A stretch of 64,000 bases of DNA from Parabacteroides goldsteinii DSM 19448 = WAL 12034. Its GTDB lineage: Bacteria; Bacteroidota; Bacteroidia; Bacteroidales; Tannerellaceae. Location: the NCBI RefSeq assembly GCF_000969835.1, contig NZ_KQ033912.1, positions 2,431,920 to 2,495,919 on the forward strand, in the 5' to 3' direction. The notes below the pieces were generated by a model that searched no databases, was not told where the DNA came from, and saw only the letters and a program-made list of their open reading frames with translations. Positions 18,610 through 28,600 of the stretch are shown one piece after another (the stretch's first letter is position 1; each line of letters opens with the position of its first letter). A program made the translations under genes and the position numbers.

Positions 18610-21600
18610 ATGAAACGATTACTATTTACATTGTTGGGTTTGTTAACCTTCGGAGGCTTGCAAGCTCAGAACATACCTGCCGACAAATTGTATGGACTTG
18701 GAAACTGGGATGCCGACTCGCTGGGTAATCACCGGGTTGTCGTATCGGTGGAAAAACCGGCGGATGCGGTACTGGCTACTATCGAATGGCGTCGCCGTGA
18801 CCTGAATCCGGAAGATAAGAATCTGATCGTAGTGGATGCGACGACCGGAAAACGGATTACCAATGTATGCCGTTTCGCTGTGAACCGGGAGAGAGGGGAA
18901 GTGGCTTTCCAGCCGCAGACTGTTCCGGGAGAGTATTACATTTATTACCTGAAAAATGTGATGAGCGGCAGCCGTTACTATCCGACTGTCAATTATCCTC
19001 CTTTCGAGAATACCGCTTCGGCCGACTGGGTAAAGAAAAATAAATTGTCGGGCAAGAAAGCTCCTTCACTTCCGGCTGCCCGGATCGTGCAGTTTCAGGC
19101 GATCGACCAGTTGAATAGCTTTTATCCGATGGAGGTGATCGCGACGGCCGACGAGACTGCCCGCCTGTTGAAAAAACATCCTTCCGAGAACTATATTTTG
19201 TTTACCGAGGACCGGAAATATCCGATTCGCATGACGACCGATATCCCTTATAAGTGGATTGCCGATGACCGGCACGATACCTTTACGGGAGAGGCCGATA
19301 AAGGCGAATATTATGTATTCCAGCTGGGCGTATGGGCGGCCCGTACGGATGTGGAGAATCTGCATGTGGACTTTTCGGCTCTGTCTAATGCTGTGACCGG
19401 CGAGCAGATACCCGCCTCTTCGTTTACCTGTTTCAATACGGAAGGGACGGATGTGACGGGAACCGTATTTAAGAAGAACTGCTCCGTCGAACAGGGTAAG
19501 GTACAGGCTTTATGGATCGGTACACAACTGCCGGAGCATCTTTCTTCGGGAACCTATCAGGGGACGGTGACGGTCTCTGCTGCCAATGCGGAAAGTAAAA
19601 CGGTGCAGGTCTCCTTGCGTGTATCTGAAAATGTAATAGCGAACCACGGTGATAATGAACCCTGGCGCCATTCCCGTCTGCGGTGGCTCAATTCGCAGAT
19701 AGGTTTTGATGACGAGGTGATCGCTCCTTATACGCCGTTGGTGATGAAAGATAAGACAATCGGTTGCCTGGGGCGTGAGGTTACGCTTTCGTCCTTGGGA
19801 TTGCCTGCCGGCATTACCAGTTATTTTAAGGAAACGATGACGGGAATCGGAACCGACGGGCGGTCTGTCCTATCGGCTCCGATGGAACTGGCAGCGGATG
19901 GCGGTGCCTGGGAGAATCTGAACTTTGAGATCACGAAGCACAAACAGGGAGCTATCGCCTGGAAGGCTTTGAACCAGAACAGCCGTTTCCTGATGGATCT
20001 GGAAGGAGAGATGGAATCGGATGGGAATATCGAATATAAAGTGACGCTGGTTGCCCGCGAAGATGCTTCCGTGGAAGATATAGGACTGCGTACGCATCTG
20101 GCACCCGGCATAGGACGTTATATGATGGGGCTGGGAGAGAAAGGCGGTTATTGCCCGAAAGACCTCCGCTGGAAATGGAACGTGGAGAAAAACCAGGATG
20201 GCCCCTGGGTAGGCGATGTTAATGCCGGCCTCCAGATCCGTTTCTACGACAATACATATGAACGTCCGTTGAATACGAATTTCTATCACCAGAAACCGCT
20301 GCATATGCCCGTTTCCTGGTGCAATAACGGAAACGGCGGCATCGATATCAACAAGGCTGCCGACGGCACACGGATCAATGCCTATTCCGGGAAGCGGGAG
20401 GTAAAGAAGGGGGACAGACTGTATTATTATTTTAATATCGCCATCACCCCGTTCCGTCCGGTCGATACCGATAAGCAATGGCGCGAACGTTATTATCATA
20501 GTTATGATTTTATAGAGAAGGTTGAAAAGGTGGGTGCTAATGTGATTAATATACATCATGCAAACGGCATCAATCCTTTTATCAACTATCCGTTCCTGCG
20601 GACGAAGGAGATGAAGGCTTATATCGACGGAGCGCATGCCCGGGATATGAAGGTGAAGATTTATAATACGGTTCGCGAACTGTCCAACAGTTGTGTGGAG
20701 ATGTTCGCTTTGCGGAGCCTGGGGAATGAGATTTTCTCGGAAGGTCCCGGCGGCGGTTTCTCCTGGTTGCAGGAACATTTGGACCAGAACTACATCGGCG
20801 CCTGGTTTGTGCCCCACCTGAAAGATGCGGCAATCGTAAACAGCGGCGTTTCCCGCTGGCATAATTATTATCTGGAAGGCCTCGACTGGCTGGTAAAGAA
20901 CGTGGGTATCGATGGCTTGTATATCGATGACCTGGCATTCGATCGCATGACGATGAAGCGTATCCGAAAGATCATGAACCGCACGAATCCGGGCGCGATG
21001 ATTGACCTGCATTCGGCAAACCAGTATAATGAGCGCGACGGCTTTGCCAACAGTGCGAACCTTTATCTCGAACATTTCCCGTATCTCGACCGCCTGTGGT
21101 TCGGCGAGTATTTCAATTATGATTTTCCTCCCGAGTTCTGGCTGATAGAAGTCTCCGGTATTCCTTACGGACTGATGGGGGAAATGCTGGAAGGCGGCGG
21201 CAACCCGTGGCGGGGCATGTTGTACGGCATGACCGGCCGCAGCCCGCGTGTAGATAACGGCCCGTTGTGGAAGTTATGGGATTCGTTCGGTATGCAGCAC
21301 AGCGAAATGATCGGCTACTGGGTGAAAGATAATCCGGTAAAGACAAACAGCGAAAAGACATTGGCGACTATCTACCGCCATACAGGAGAAAAAACATTGA
21401 TCTCGCTGGCAACCTGGGAAGATACGGATGCTAAAGTGACTCTTTCCGTGGATTGGACGGCGCTTGGCCTGGATCCGTCGAAAGTAACGTTGTATGCACC
21501 GGAAATAGAGAATTTCCAGCCGGAAACAACCTGGAAACCGGGAGATGAGATCACTGTCCCTAAAGGAAAAGGGTTACTGATTAGTGTGCAACAAAAATAG
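18610..21600 (+). CDS. Large secreted TIM-barrel glycoside hydrolase-like protein (DUF6067/GH123-like)
   Basis: This 996-residue exported protein has a signal peptide ending LQAQ at about 20. Residues 20-560 are beta-sandwich-like. Residues about 600-900 form a TIM-barrel-like region with NVINIHHANGINPF, MKVKIYNTVRELSN, VGIDGLYIDDLAFDR and AMIDLHSANQYNE. The Asp-Asp pair in YIDDLAFD sits where retaining barrel glycosidases keep catalytic acids. A C-terminal beta domain ends the protein. The overall layout resembles proteins annotated as DUF6067/GH123-related hydrolases, and no substrate can be read from sequence. It has its own promoter-like box and is followed immediately by a hairpin and repeat island. 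Confidence 0.7.
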   Translation: MKRLLFTLLGLLTFGGLQAQNIPADKLYGLGNWDADSLGNHRVVVSVEKPADAVLATIEWRRRDLNPEDKNLIVVDATTGKRITNVCRFAVNRERGEVAFQPQTVPGEYYIYYLKNVMSGSRYYPTVNYPPFENTASADWVKKNKLSGKKAPSLPAARIVQFQAIDQLNSFYPMEVIATADETARLLKKHPSENYILFTEDRKYPIRMTTDIPYKWIADDRHDTFTGEADKGEYYVFQLGVWAARTDVENLHVDFSALSNAVTGEQIPASSFTCFNTEGTDVTGTVFKKNCSVEQGKVQALWIGTQLPEHLSSGTYQGTVTVSAANAESKTVQVSLRVSENVIANHGDNEPWRHSRLRWLNSQIGFDDEVIAPYTPLVMKDKTIGCLGREVTLSSLGLPAGITSYFKETMTGIGTDGRSVLSAPMELAADGGAWENLNFEITKHKQGAIAWKALNQNSRFLMDLEGEMESDGNIEYKVTLVAREDASVEDIGLRTHLAPGIGRYMMGLGEKGGYCPKDLRWKWNVEKNQDGPWVGDVNAGLQIRFYDNTYERPLNTNFYHQKPLHMPVSWCNNGNGGIDINKAADGTRINAYSGKREVKKGDRLYYYFNIAITPFRPVDTDKQWRERYYHSYDFIEKVEKVGANVINIHHANGINPFINYPFLRTKEMKAYIDGAHARDMKVKIYNTVRELSNSCVEMFALRSLGNEIFSEGPGGGFSWLQEHLDQNYIGAWFVPHLKDAAIVNSGVSRWHNYYLEGLDWLVKNVGIDGLYIDDLAFDRMTMKRIRKIMNRTNPGAMIDLHSANQYNERDGFANSANLYLEHFPYLDRLWFGEYFNYDFPPEFWLIEVSGIPYGLMGEMLEGGGNPWRGMLYGMTGRSPRVDNGPLWKLWDSFGMQHSEMIGYWVKDNPVKTNSEKTLATIYRHTGEKTLISLATWEDTDAKVTLSVDWTALGLDPSKVTLYAPEIENFQPETTWKPGDEITVPKGKGLLISVQQK

Positions 21601-21612
21601 CTGAGGTGATTT

Positions 21613-21655
21613 ACGGTTGAAGTGCCGGAAACAATGTTTCTCCCACTTCAACCGT
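21613..21655 (+). terminator. Long hairpin 12 bases after the TIM-barrel gene
   Basis: Perfect 12-bp arms (21613-21624 with 21644-21655) enclose a smaller GAAAC/GTTTC stem. No T tract follows, so a terminator role is uncertain. It is also the left end of the repeat island at 21613-21834. Confidence 0.4.
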
Positions 21656-21834
21656 GAGTAAACCTGCCGGAAACATTGTAAATTCCATTTCAACCCTGAG
21701 TAAATATGCCAGAAACATTGTAAATTTGATTTCGCCCCTGGGTGAACCTGCCAGAAACATTGTGAATTCCATTTCGACCCTGCGTCAAGTGGTCAGAAAC
21801 ATTGTTTCCGGCATTTCAACAGTATTATTAGCCT
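21613..21834. repeat. Inverted-repeat-bounded island of five 42-bp tandem repeats
   Basis: Units start at 21625, 21667, 21709, 21751 and 21793, each 42 bp, with the shared core GAAACATTGTnnAT (slightly changed in the first unit). The outer ends are inverted copies of each other: 21616-21641 pairs with 21795-21820 with one mismatch in 26. The plus strand can be read through as a 14-residue periodic peptide (cores such as ARNIVNSISTL) from a GTG at 21654, but no ribosome site supports translation. It fills nearly all of the gap between two large secreted-protein genes. Confidence 0.8.
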
Positions 21835-21846
21835 AAATATCATTAT

Positions 21847-24800
21847 ATGAAAAGTAATATAATCCTTCTTTTAGTTGCAATAATTATGTTGCAACCATTA
21901 TCAGCACAGCAGCAGGCGGTTGTAACGGAAACGTTGCAAACAGTAAAAACCTACCCGTTCTCCGACCCCGATCCGGTGGCCGATCCTTCCGACTTGTTTT
22001 ATCCCTATTTCCGTTTCGACGGATTCTCTGCCAAAGTAATAGACAAGGAGTGGAAAGTCGTTACGCTTGAAAACGACTATATCCGCCTGACCCTTTTCCC
22101 GGAGATCGGAGGGAAGATATGGGGAGCTGTGGATAAGACCTCCGGAAAGGAGTTTATCTATAATAACCATGTGGTGAAGTTCCGTGATATTGCCATGCGC
22201 GGACCCTGGACTTCGGGCGGTATCGAATTTAATTTCGGTATAATAGGCCATGCGCCGACCTCCAGCACACCTGTCGATTACCTGACGCAACAGAAGAACG
22301 ATGGCAGTGTAAGCTGCTACGTCTCTTCCTACGACCTGGTGACCCGTACGTTTTGGACTGTGGAAGTGAATCTGCCGAAAGACAAGGCTTATTTTACTAC
22401 CACGACAACCTGGCATAACGGATCTTCCATCGATCAGCCTTATTACCAGTGGATGAATGCCGGTTATCGGGCGGCCGGAAATGCACAGTTCTGTTATCCG
22501 GGAACCAATTATATCGGTCATGGCGGCGAACTCCATTCGTTCCCGCTCGATGAACAGGGACGCGATATTTCCTGGTATGAAAAGAATGATTTCGGAAACT
22601 CGAAGTCTTATCATGTACTGGGCAAATACAATGACTTCTATGGCGCTTACTGGCACGATGATGATTTCGGATCTATCCATCATGCGGATTATGATGAGAA
22701 ACTGGGGATGAAGATTTTCCTTTGGGGCCTGTCCCGTGAAGGTGGTATCTGGGAAGATCTGTTAACCGATACCGACGGGCAGTACATCGAATTGCAATCC
22801 GGCCGTATGTATAACCAGCCTGCTTCCAACAGTGGTTTTACTCCTTATAAGCATACCGCTTTCGGCCCTCAGGCGACAGACCGTTGGACAGAATACTGGT
22901 TCCCGGTAAAGGGGATCAAAGGCGTGTCGAAAGCCGGCCGTGTCGGGGCATTGAATGTATTGCGTGAGGATGGTTATCTGAAATTATATTTCTCCCCGTT
23001 ACAGCAACTTTCCACGACCTTAAAGTTGTATGACGGCGATGGAAAGGAAGTACATTCTTTCCCATTGGCCTGTGGCGTATTGGAGACCTGGAAAGATTCC
23101 ATTCCGTTGAATGGGGTTGTAGCCCGGGGAAACCTGAAAGTGGTTGTGGGCGAAGATCTGCTGGTTTATTCGGAGGTACCTTCGGATAACATCACCAGTC
23201 GCCCGAAACAATTGCCTGCCGATTTCGACTGGAACTCGGTATATGGTCTTTATACGCAGGGTGAACAATGGATGAATCAGAAGGTCTATGACAAAGCGGA
23301 GAGGTATCTGGCTGCCTCTCTGAAAGCAGACCCTTATTTCCTTCCGGCACTGACAAGCCTGGCTTCTTTGTATTACCGTCAGGGACGTTATGAAGAGGCA
23401 TTGGTGCATTGCCGGACGGCACTTGGCATCAATACGTATCAGGGTGAAACCAATTATTTGTATGGCTTGTGTAATATGGCTTTAGGAAATAACACGGATG
23501 CCAAAGACGGTTTCTCGGTAGCGTCTTATTCCCCCTCCGTGCGCAGTGCTGCTTATGAGAAGCTGGCAGAGATGTATCTGATCGACCGTAACTGGACAAA
23601 GGCGGAACAATATGCGTTGAAGAGCAAAGAGTTTAATAAACGCAACCTGAGTGCGGATCAGGTATTAATGGTAGTCTATCGTAAGACAGCCCGGTTGCCG
23701 GAAGCAAAAGCGCTTATCGATCCGTTGCTGGAAGAGCTTCCGTTGTACCATGCAGCACGTTTTGAACAACTCTATCAGGGCGACGGCTCCGGGCATCCGA
23801 TAGATGATTTTCAGTCATTGATACGCAACGAACTTCCTTTTGAAACTTATATGGAGCTGGCTGAATGGTATGAGTCGGTCGGTTGCACAGAAGAAGCTTT
23901 GTCTCTCTTGTCCTGTGCCGGCAACTATCCGGTTGCCCTCTACAAACAGGCTTACCTGTTGCACCGGACAGGCAATGACGATGAAAGCCTTCGCGTGCTG
24001 CAACGTGCTAATGAAGTTTCTCCGGAGATGGTCTTCCCTTTCCGCCCCGGCTCTTTGAAAGCGTTGGAATGGGCCGCAACCGTGCGTCCCGACTGGAAGA
24101 TCAGTTATTATAAAGGCTTGATCTACTGGGCAAATCAAAACAGGGAGAAAGCATTGTCTTTGTTCAATGATTGCGGGGAGACCGGTTATGCCCCCTTCTA
24201 TCTGAGCCGTGCTTCTTTGAAGAGTGGTGAAGAGCGGTTGGTAGACTTGCTGAAAGCGGAGCAGGTCGGAATGTCATGGCGTACAGGGTTTGCATTGATA
24301 AATCAGTATACTGCGAACAACCAATGGCAGCAGGCTGTAGAGACCGGAAAGAAGTACATAAAGAAATATCCGTCTAATTATTATATCGGCCTGAAATATG
24401 CAAAGGCTTTATGTGAAACAGGCCAGTACCAGCCTTGCATTTCCTTACTGAACAAGATGCAGGTCCTTCCGAATGAAGGCTCGTATGCCGGACGTGCCGT
24501 TTATCGTGCCGCTAACCTCTACCAGGCAATGGAACAGCTGAGCCGGAAGAACTACAGGCAGGTCATGCGAAATGTGGAAGCCTCAAAGGAATGGCCCGAA
24601 AACCTGGGAGTAGGCAAACCTTATGACGATATGATTGATAGCCGTCTGGAAGATTATCTGGAAGCAAAAGCCTTGACGGGGCAGGGGGATAATCAAAAAG
24701 CAGCGACACTCTTGTCGTCTGTGGCCGGTTATAAAACGTCACGTTCCCGGTTTGGTTCCGGCAATCTCCTGACTGCACTGGCCTTGCGTGAGCTGGGAAA

Positions 24801-25017
24801 AGAAGTGGAAGCGGACCGTATGGTTGCCTCCTGGGAAACGGATTTCCCTGAAAACCGGATTACCCAGTGGTGTGCAGCCGTTTACCGCGGCGAGATGGAA
24901 AAAGCCTCCGGAATGCTCAAGTCCCGCAATGAACAAGCGGATACGACCCCGTGGGAAACTTCTTTCCGTGATTCCAATTTCGATCTGATCGTCCGCCTGT
25001 TTTCTACGGCAGACTAA
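21847..25017 (+). CDS. Secreted DUF5107 domain protein with TPR repeats
   Basis: This 1056-residue exported protein has a signal peptide ending PLSAQ at about 20. Residues about 30-340 match the DUF5107 type, a beta-rich domain resembling sugar mutarotase/GH-associated folds: LENDYIRLTLFPEIGGKIWG, GPWTSGGIEFNFG and YYQWMNAGYRA. From about 450 to 1030 there are TPR-like helix pairs, for example NQKVYDKAERYLAASLKADP and LYYRQGRYEEALVHCRTAL. Proteins of this type occur in Bacteroidetes glycan loci and may process or hold oligosaccharides; a specific activity is not known from the sequence. The gene starts 12 bases after the repeat island and ends next to a decayed GH78 fragment. Confidence 0.8.
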   Translation: MKSNIILLLVAIIMLQPLSAQQQAVVTETLQTVKTYPFSDPDPVADPSDLFYPYFRFDGFSAKVIDKEWKVVTLENDYIRLTLFPEIGGKIWGAVDKTSGKEFIYNNHVVKFRDIAMRGPWTSGGIEFNFGIIGHAPTSSTPVDYLTQQKNDGSVSCYVSSYDLVTRTFWTVEVNLPKDKAYFTTTTTWHNGSSIDQPYYQWMNAGYRAAGNAQFCYPGTNYIGHGGELHSFPLDEQGRDISWYEKNDFGNSKSYHVLGKYNDFYGAYWHDDDFGSIHHADYDEKLGMKIFLWGLSREGGIWEDLLTDTDGQYIELQSGRMYNQPASNSGFTPYKHTAFGPQATDRWTEYWFPVKGIKGVSKAGRVGALNVLREDGYLKLYFSPLQQLSTTLKLYDGDGKEVHSFPLACGVLETWKDSIPLNGVVARGNLKVVVGEDLLVYSEVPSDNITSRPKQLPADFDWNSVYGLYTQGEQWMNQKVYDKAERYLAASLKADPYFLPALTSLASLYYRQGRYEEALVHCRTALGINTYQGETNYLYGLCNMALGNNTDAKDGFSVASYSPSVRSAAYEKLAEMYLIDRNWTKAEQYALKSKEFNKRNLSADQVLMVVYRKTARLPEAKALIDPLLEELPLYHAARFEQLYQGDGSGHPIDDFQSLIRNELPFETYMELAEWYESVGCTEEALSLLSCAGNYPVALYKQAYLLHRTGNDDESLRVLQRANEVSPEMVFPFRPGSLKALEWAATVRPDWKISYYKGLIYWANQNREKALSLFNDCGETGYAPFYLSRASLKSGEERLVDLLKAEQVGMSWRTGFALINQYTANNQWQQAVETGKKYIKKYPSNYYIGLKYAKALCETGQYQPCISLLNKMQVLPNEGSYAGRAVYRAANLYQAMEQLSRKNYRQVMRNVEASKEWPENLGVGKPYDDMIDSRLEDYLEAKALTGQGDNQKAATLLSSVAGYKTSRSRFGSGNLLTALALRELGKEVEADRMVASWETDFPENRITQWCAAVYRGEMEKASGMLKSRNEQADTTPWETSFRDSNFDLIVRLFSTAD

Positions 25018-25032
25018 TGAATATAAAAGCCA

Positions 25033-25168
25033 TTCACCTTCTTTGCAACTACAGCTATGCCGGAATGCGAGGTGTTGGGATATTATACATACGACGTGAC
25101 CGACCTGTTGACCGATGGGGATAATTGCATTGTGCCCGTTTGAATCCGGGTTGGTACATAGTCTGTGT
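25033..25168 (+). pseudogene. Remnant of a GH78 alpha-L-rhamnosidase gene
   Basis: One frame reads ECEVLGYYTYDVTDLLTDGD then NCIVPV and a stop. After a one-base shift the sequence continues LNPGWYI. This matches, in order, the N-terminal domain of GH78 enzymes; the intact copy at 30735 has LLYVTYDVTDLLSKGDN followed by LGNGWYN. Neither the beginning nor the catalytic domain is present. The rest of the 586-bp gap 25018-25603 is AT-rich and shows no other gene, only a promoter-like box at 25400. Confidence 0.65.
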
Positions 25169-25399
25169 AAGCATACCTATGTCTATTGTATGGGTATCAA
25201 TATAGTAGGTATCCCATCTAACGATACCGGCAGGCTATCTTTATTTGTGTGTAAATATATGTTATTTATTGTCCTTTATAAAAGTCTTTTATTGTCTATA
25301 AAACTTAAGTGTATAGGGCGTTTTGTACAAAAAGAACCATTCTGTCATTTTTATAACATTTAAAGTCATTTTTCTAAACAATATTTATTTCCGAGTGAA

Positions 25400-25407
25400 T
25401 ACTTTTG
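25400..25407 (+). promoter_or_regulatory. Promoter -7-like box for the G-tract SusC/SusD pair
   Basis: TACTTTTG matches TAnnTTTG. It would give a leader of roughly 190 bases to the SusC start, unusually long, leaving room for antisense or leader control. A -33 match is not clear. Confidence 0.4.
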
Positions 25408-25611
25408 TTGTTGTAAATATACTGGCCATATAATACAAAGAATCTATCATGTTTAACTTTAAATGTAATATGCCTATGCCCTAATTGTAATTGAAAGCAC
25501 TAGTATCAAATTTATACAAAGTACAATTTTGATAATCTTAAACATATCAGGTAAGACTGATAAAATACTCTATTCTTAATAACATAACAAATGTGAAATA
25601 AGTATGAAAAA

Positions 25612-28600
25612 ATGTTTAACGGGGGGGGGGGGGGTAAATATACTCCTATATTAAAGTCCACACTTCCATTATTACTTTTAAGCATGCTCTCAGGAGCAAA
25701 TGTATATGCGGCTAATGACTCTAATTTGAAGGATGTGTCAATAACAATTAGTCAGCAACAAAAGAAAATTACGGGTGTTGTAACAGACAAAGAGGGAGTA
25801 CCGGTTATCGGTGCCAATGTCTTGGAGAAGGGGACAACAAACGGAACTGTTACAGATGCAGACGGACGATTTTCTTTGGATATTTCTCGTAATGCAACAC
25901 TACAAATTTCTTATCTTGGTTATAATACACAAAACATCGTGGTTGGTAATCAAACTACTTTTGCAGTAAAGCTCTCGGAAGATTCAGAAGCTCTGGATGA
26001 GGTTGTTGTTGTGGCCTATGGTACTCAGAAAGCCCGTGCGGTAACTGGTTCCATGAGCAAATTGAATAATGAGGAGCTGGAAGATATCCCAGTTCCGAAT
26101 ATCAGTCAGAAAATGCAGGGGAAATTCTCCGGAGTACAGATTACACAGGCAAACGGTGAACCCGGTGGTGGTATGGCTATCCGTATCCGTGGCGCTGCTT
26201 CAGTGAATGGCGGTAACAGCCCTCTTGTAGTAATAGATGGATTCCCGATCACTCCGAATGAAGGTACAGGACTGGAGTCGATAAGTCCTGAAGAAATCGA
26301 AAATATTACAATCCTTAAAGATGCTGCTTCTACCTCTTTGTATGGTTCCAGGGCTGCCAACGGTGTTATCTTGGTAACGACTAAAAGAGCAAAAGAAGGA
26401 AAAACTGATGTCGAGTTCAGTGCTTATTTCGGTGCAACACAAGTATCAAAAAGAGGACGTCCCGATGTAATGAATGCACAGGAATTTGCCCAGTTCAAAA
26501 AAGAGTATTATGAAGACCAGGCTAAGTATGAAGGCTATACCGGAGGAGTTCCCGAATGTTATCAGAATCCTTCTTCATTGCAGAATGGTACGGACTGGTA
26601 CGATGTACTTTTGCAGACTGCATTGACGCAGAATTATAACCTGAGTTTGCAGTCAGGAACTACAAAAGTGAAATCGGCTGTGAACCTGAACTACAATAAG
26701 CAGGATGGTGTTATTATCAATACCTATTCGGAACGCTTCTCGGCACGTGCCAATAATGTCTATGAAGCTTCGGACCGTGTAACGTTTGGCTTGAATTTAT
26801 CAGGTTCTTATATGAGCGGGCAGATTATTCCCGGATTGGGCGGCGGACGTAATATAATTGGTTCTGCCTTCTTGATGGATCCACAGTTGAAATACAAGAA
26901 TGATGACGGGACATATCCGATATCTTATTCACAACCGGGTATGTTTGCCAATCCAAACTTCTATCTCGTGCTGAATGAACGCGACGATCCGAAAAAGAGA
27001 ATGAGAGGTACTCTCAATACCTATGCAGATGTCAAAATTATAGACGGATTGAAATATCGTATCAGCGCAAATGCTGATTTGGGATCGGATCAAACCGAAT
27101 CATGGGTTCCTTCTATTGCAAATGGTGCCATGTTCACTGCTCCTCCTCAACCGGCTGTCGGTTCTTATGGTACCAGTAAATATGTGAACTGGTTGATCGA
27201 GAATATGTTGACCTACAATAAGACATTTGCGGATAAGCATAATGTTGATCTTTTGCTCGGATATTCAACTCAGAAGACGACCTCTGAAAATGCAAAAATC
27301 AATGCATCAGATTATCCTGATGATGAAGTGGGTTGGTTCAATGCCGCCACAACAAAGGTCGGTGAAGGTGATAGAAGTTCATGGGCAATGATCTCTTATC
27401 TGGCACGTGCCAATTATGATTATATGGGTAAATACTTACTGTCTGTATCTTTCCGTCGGGATGGTTGTTCTCGTTTTGGTATGAATGCGAAGTGGGCTAA
27501 TTTCCCCTCTGTTTCTGCCGGTTGGATTGCTTCGGATGAAAGCTTCATGGAGAGATTCGATAGGTTGAGCTATTTAAAATTACGTGGAAGTTATGGTATC
27601 GTAGGTAACTATAATATCGGTAACTATAATCATTTGGCTACGATCGGAACTTACAACTATGTCTTCAATAACGGAATTTCTGCCGGACGTGGAACAAGTG
27701 GTATCGGTAATGCGGACCTTACCTGGGAAACAACCAAACAGCTCGACTTCGGTGTGGATTTAGGATTATTCAATGACCGTGTATTCTTGGTTTATGACTA
27801 CTATTGGAAGAAAACGGATGGTTTGTTGTATCAGATTGATATTCCTTATTCTTCCGGATTCGAAAACATCCAATCCAATATTGGTGAATTCAGATTCTGG
27901 GGACATGAAGTTGGCTTGGAAACGAAGAATATGACAGGCAAGTTTAAATGGAATACCAGCTTGAATTTGACATTTAACCGTAATAAAGCAATGAAGCTGG
28001 GTACGAACAATACGCCGATTGGCGGTAATAACAATCAGGAAGATTACAACCGTACGGAAGTCGGTAAACCATTAGGTCTGTTCTACGGCTACGTCTATGA
28101 TGGCGTTTTCATGACTCAGGAAGAATATGAAGCCGGACCTAAACATGCCTCTTCTATGGTCGGTACTGTTCGTATGAAGGACTTGAATGGCGATAATGTT
28201 ATTGATAATAATGACCGTACTTTTATCGGCGACCCGAATCCGGATTGTATTTTTGGTATGACTAATACTTTCTCATGGAAAGATTTTGATGCAAGTGTTG
28301 TATTTACCGGTTCATTAGGTGGAGACATTATAGACGGAACTTATGAATGGACGGAAAATATAGACGGTGTATTTAATGTTCGTAAGGAAGTCGCAGAACG
28401 CTGGCGCTCAGAAGATAATCCAGGTAATGGTAATATTCCGAGAACAAGAACAGGTACGACCGAGTTATTCCGATATACCAATTCTCGTTGGGTATTCAAG
28501 AATAATTACATAACGTTAAAGAATATCACGTTGGGATATACGATTCCGATGAAATCAAATCCTTATATCAAGGGAATACGTGTTTATGGAAGTGCTCAAA

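Noticed and set aside
19870..21075. 401-codon minus-strand open frame inside the TIM-barrel hydrolase-like gene
   Set aside because: Antisense to a coherent exported protein with an intact barrel; its translation is low-complexity and matches nothing recognisable.
21625..21834. Tandem units as a CRISPR array
   Set aside because: The units are contiguous 42-bp repeats without unique spacers, and no cas genes are present.
21654..21836. 60-codon repetitive open frame as a real small protein
   Set aside because: It is created by 42-bp tandem repeats, begins with GTG without a ribosome site, and the inverted-repeat ends suggest a structural DNA/RNA role. It was kept only as a possibility inside the repeat finding.
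25128..25150. tRNA-like T-arm (CCCG, TTTGAATC, CGGG)
   Set aside because: Only a four-base stem, with no acceptor, D or anticodon arms; the bases are better explained by the GH78 remnant.
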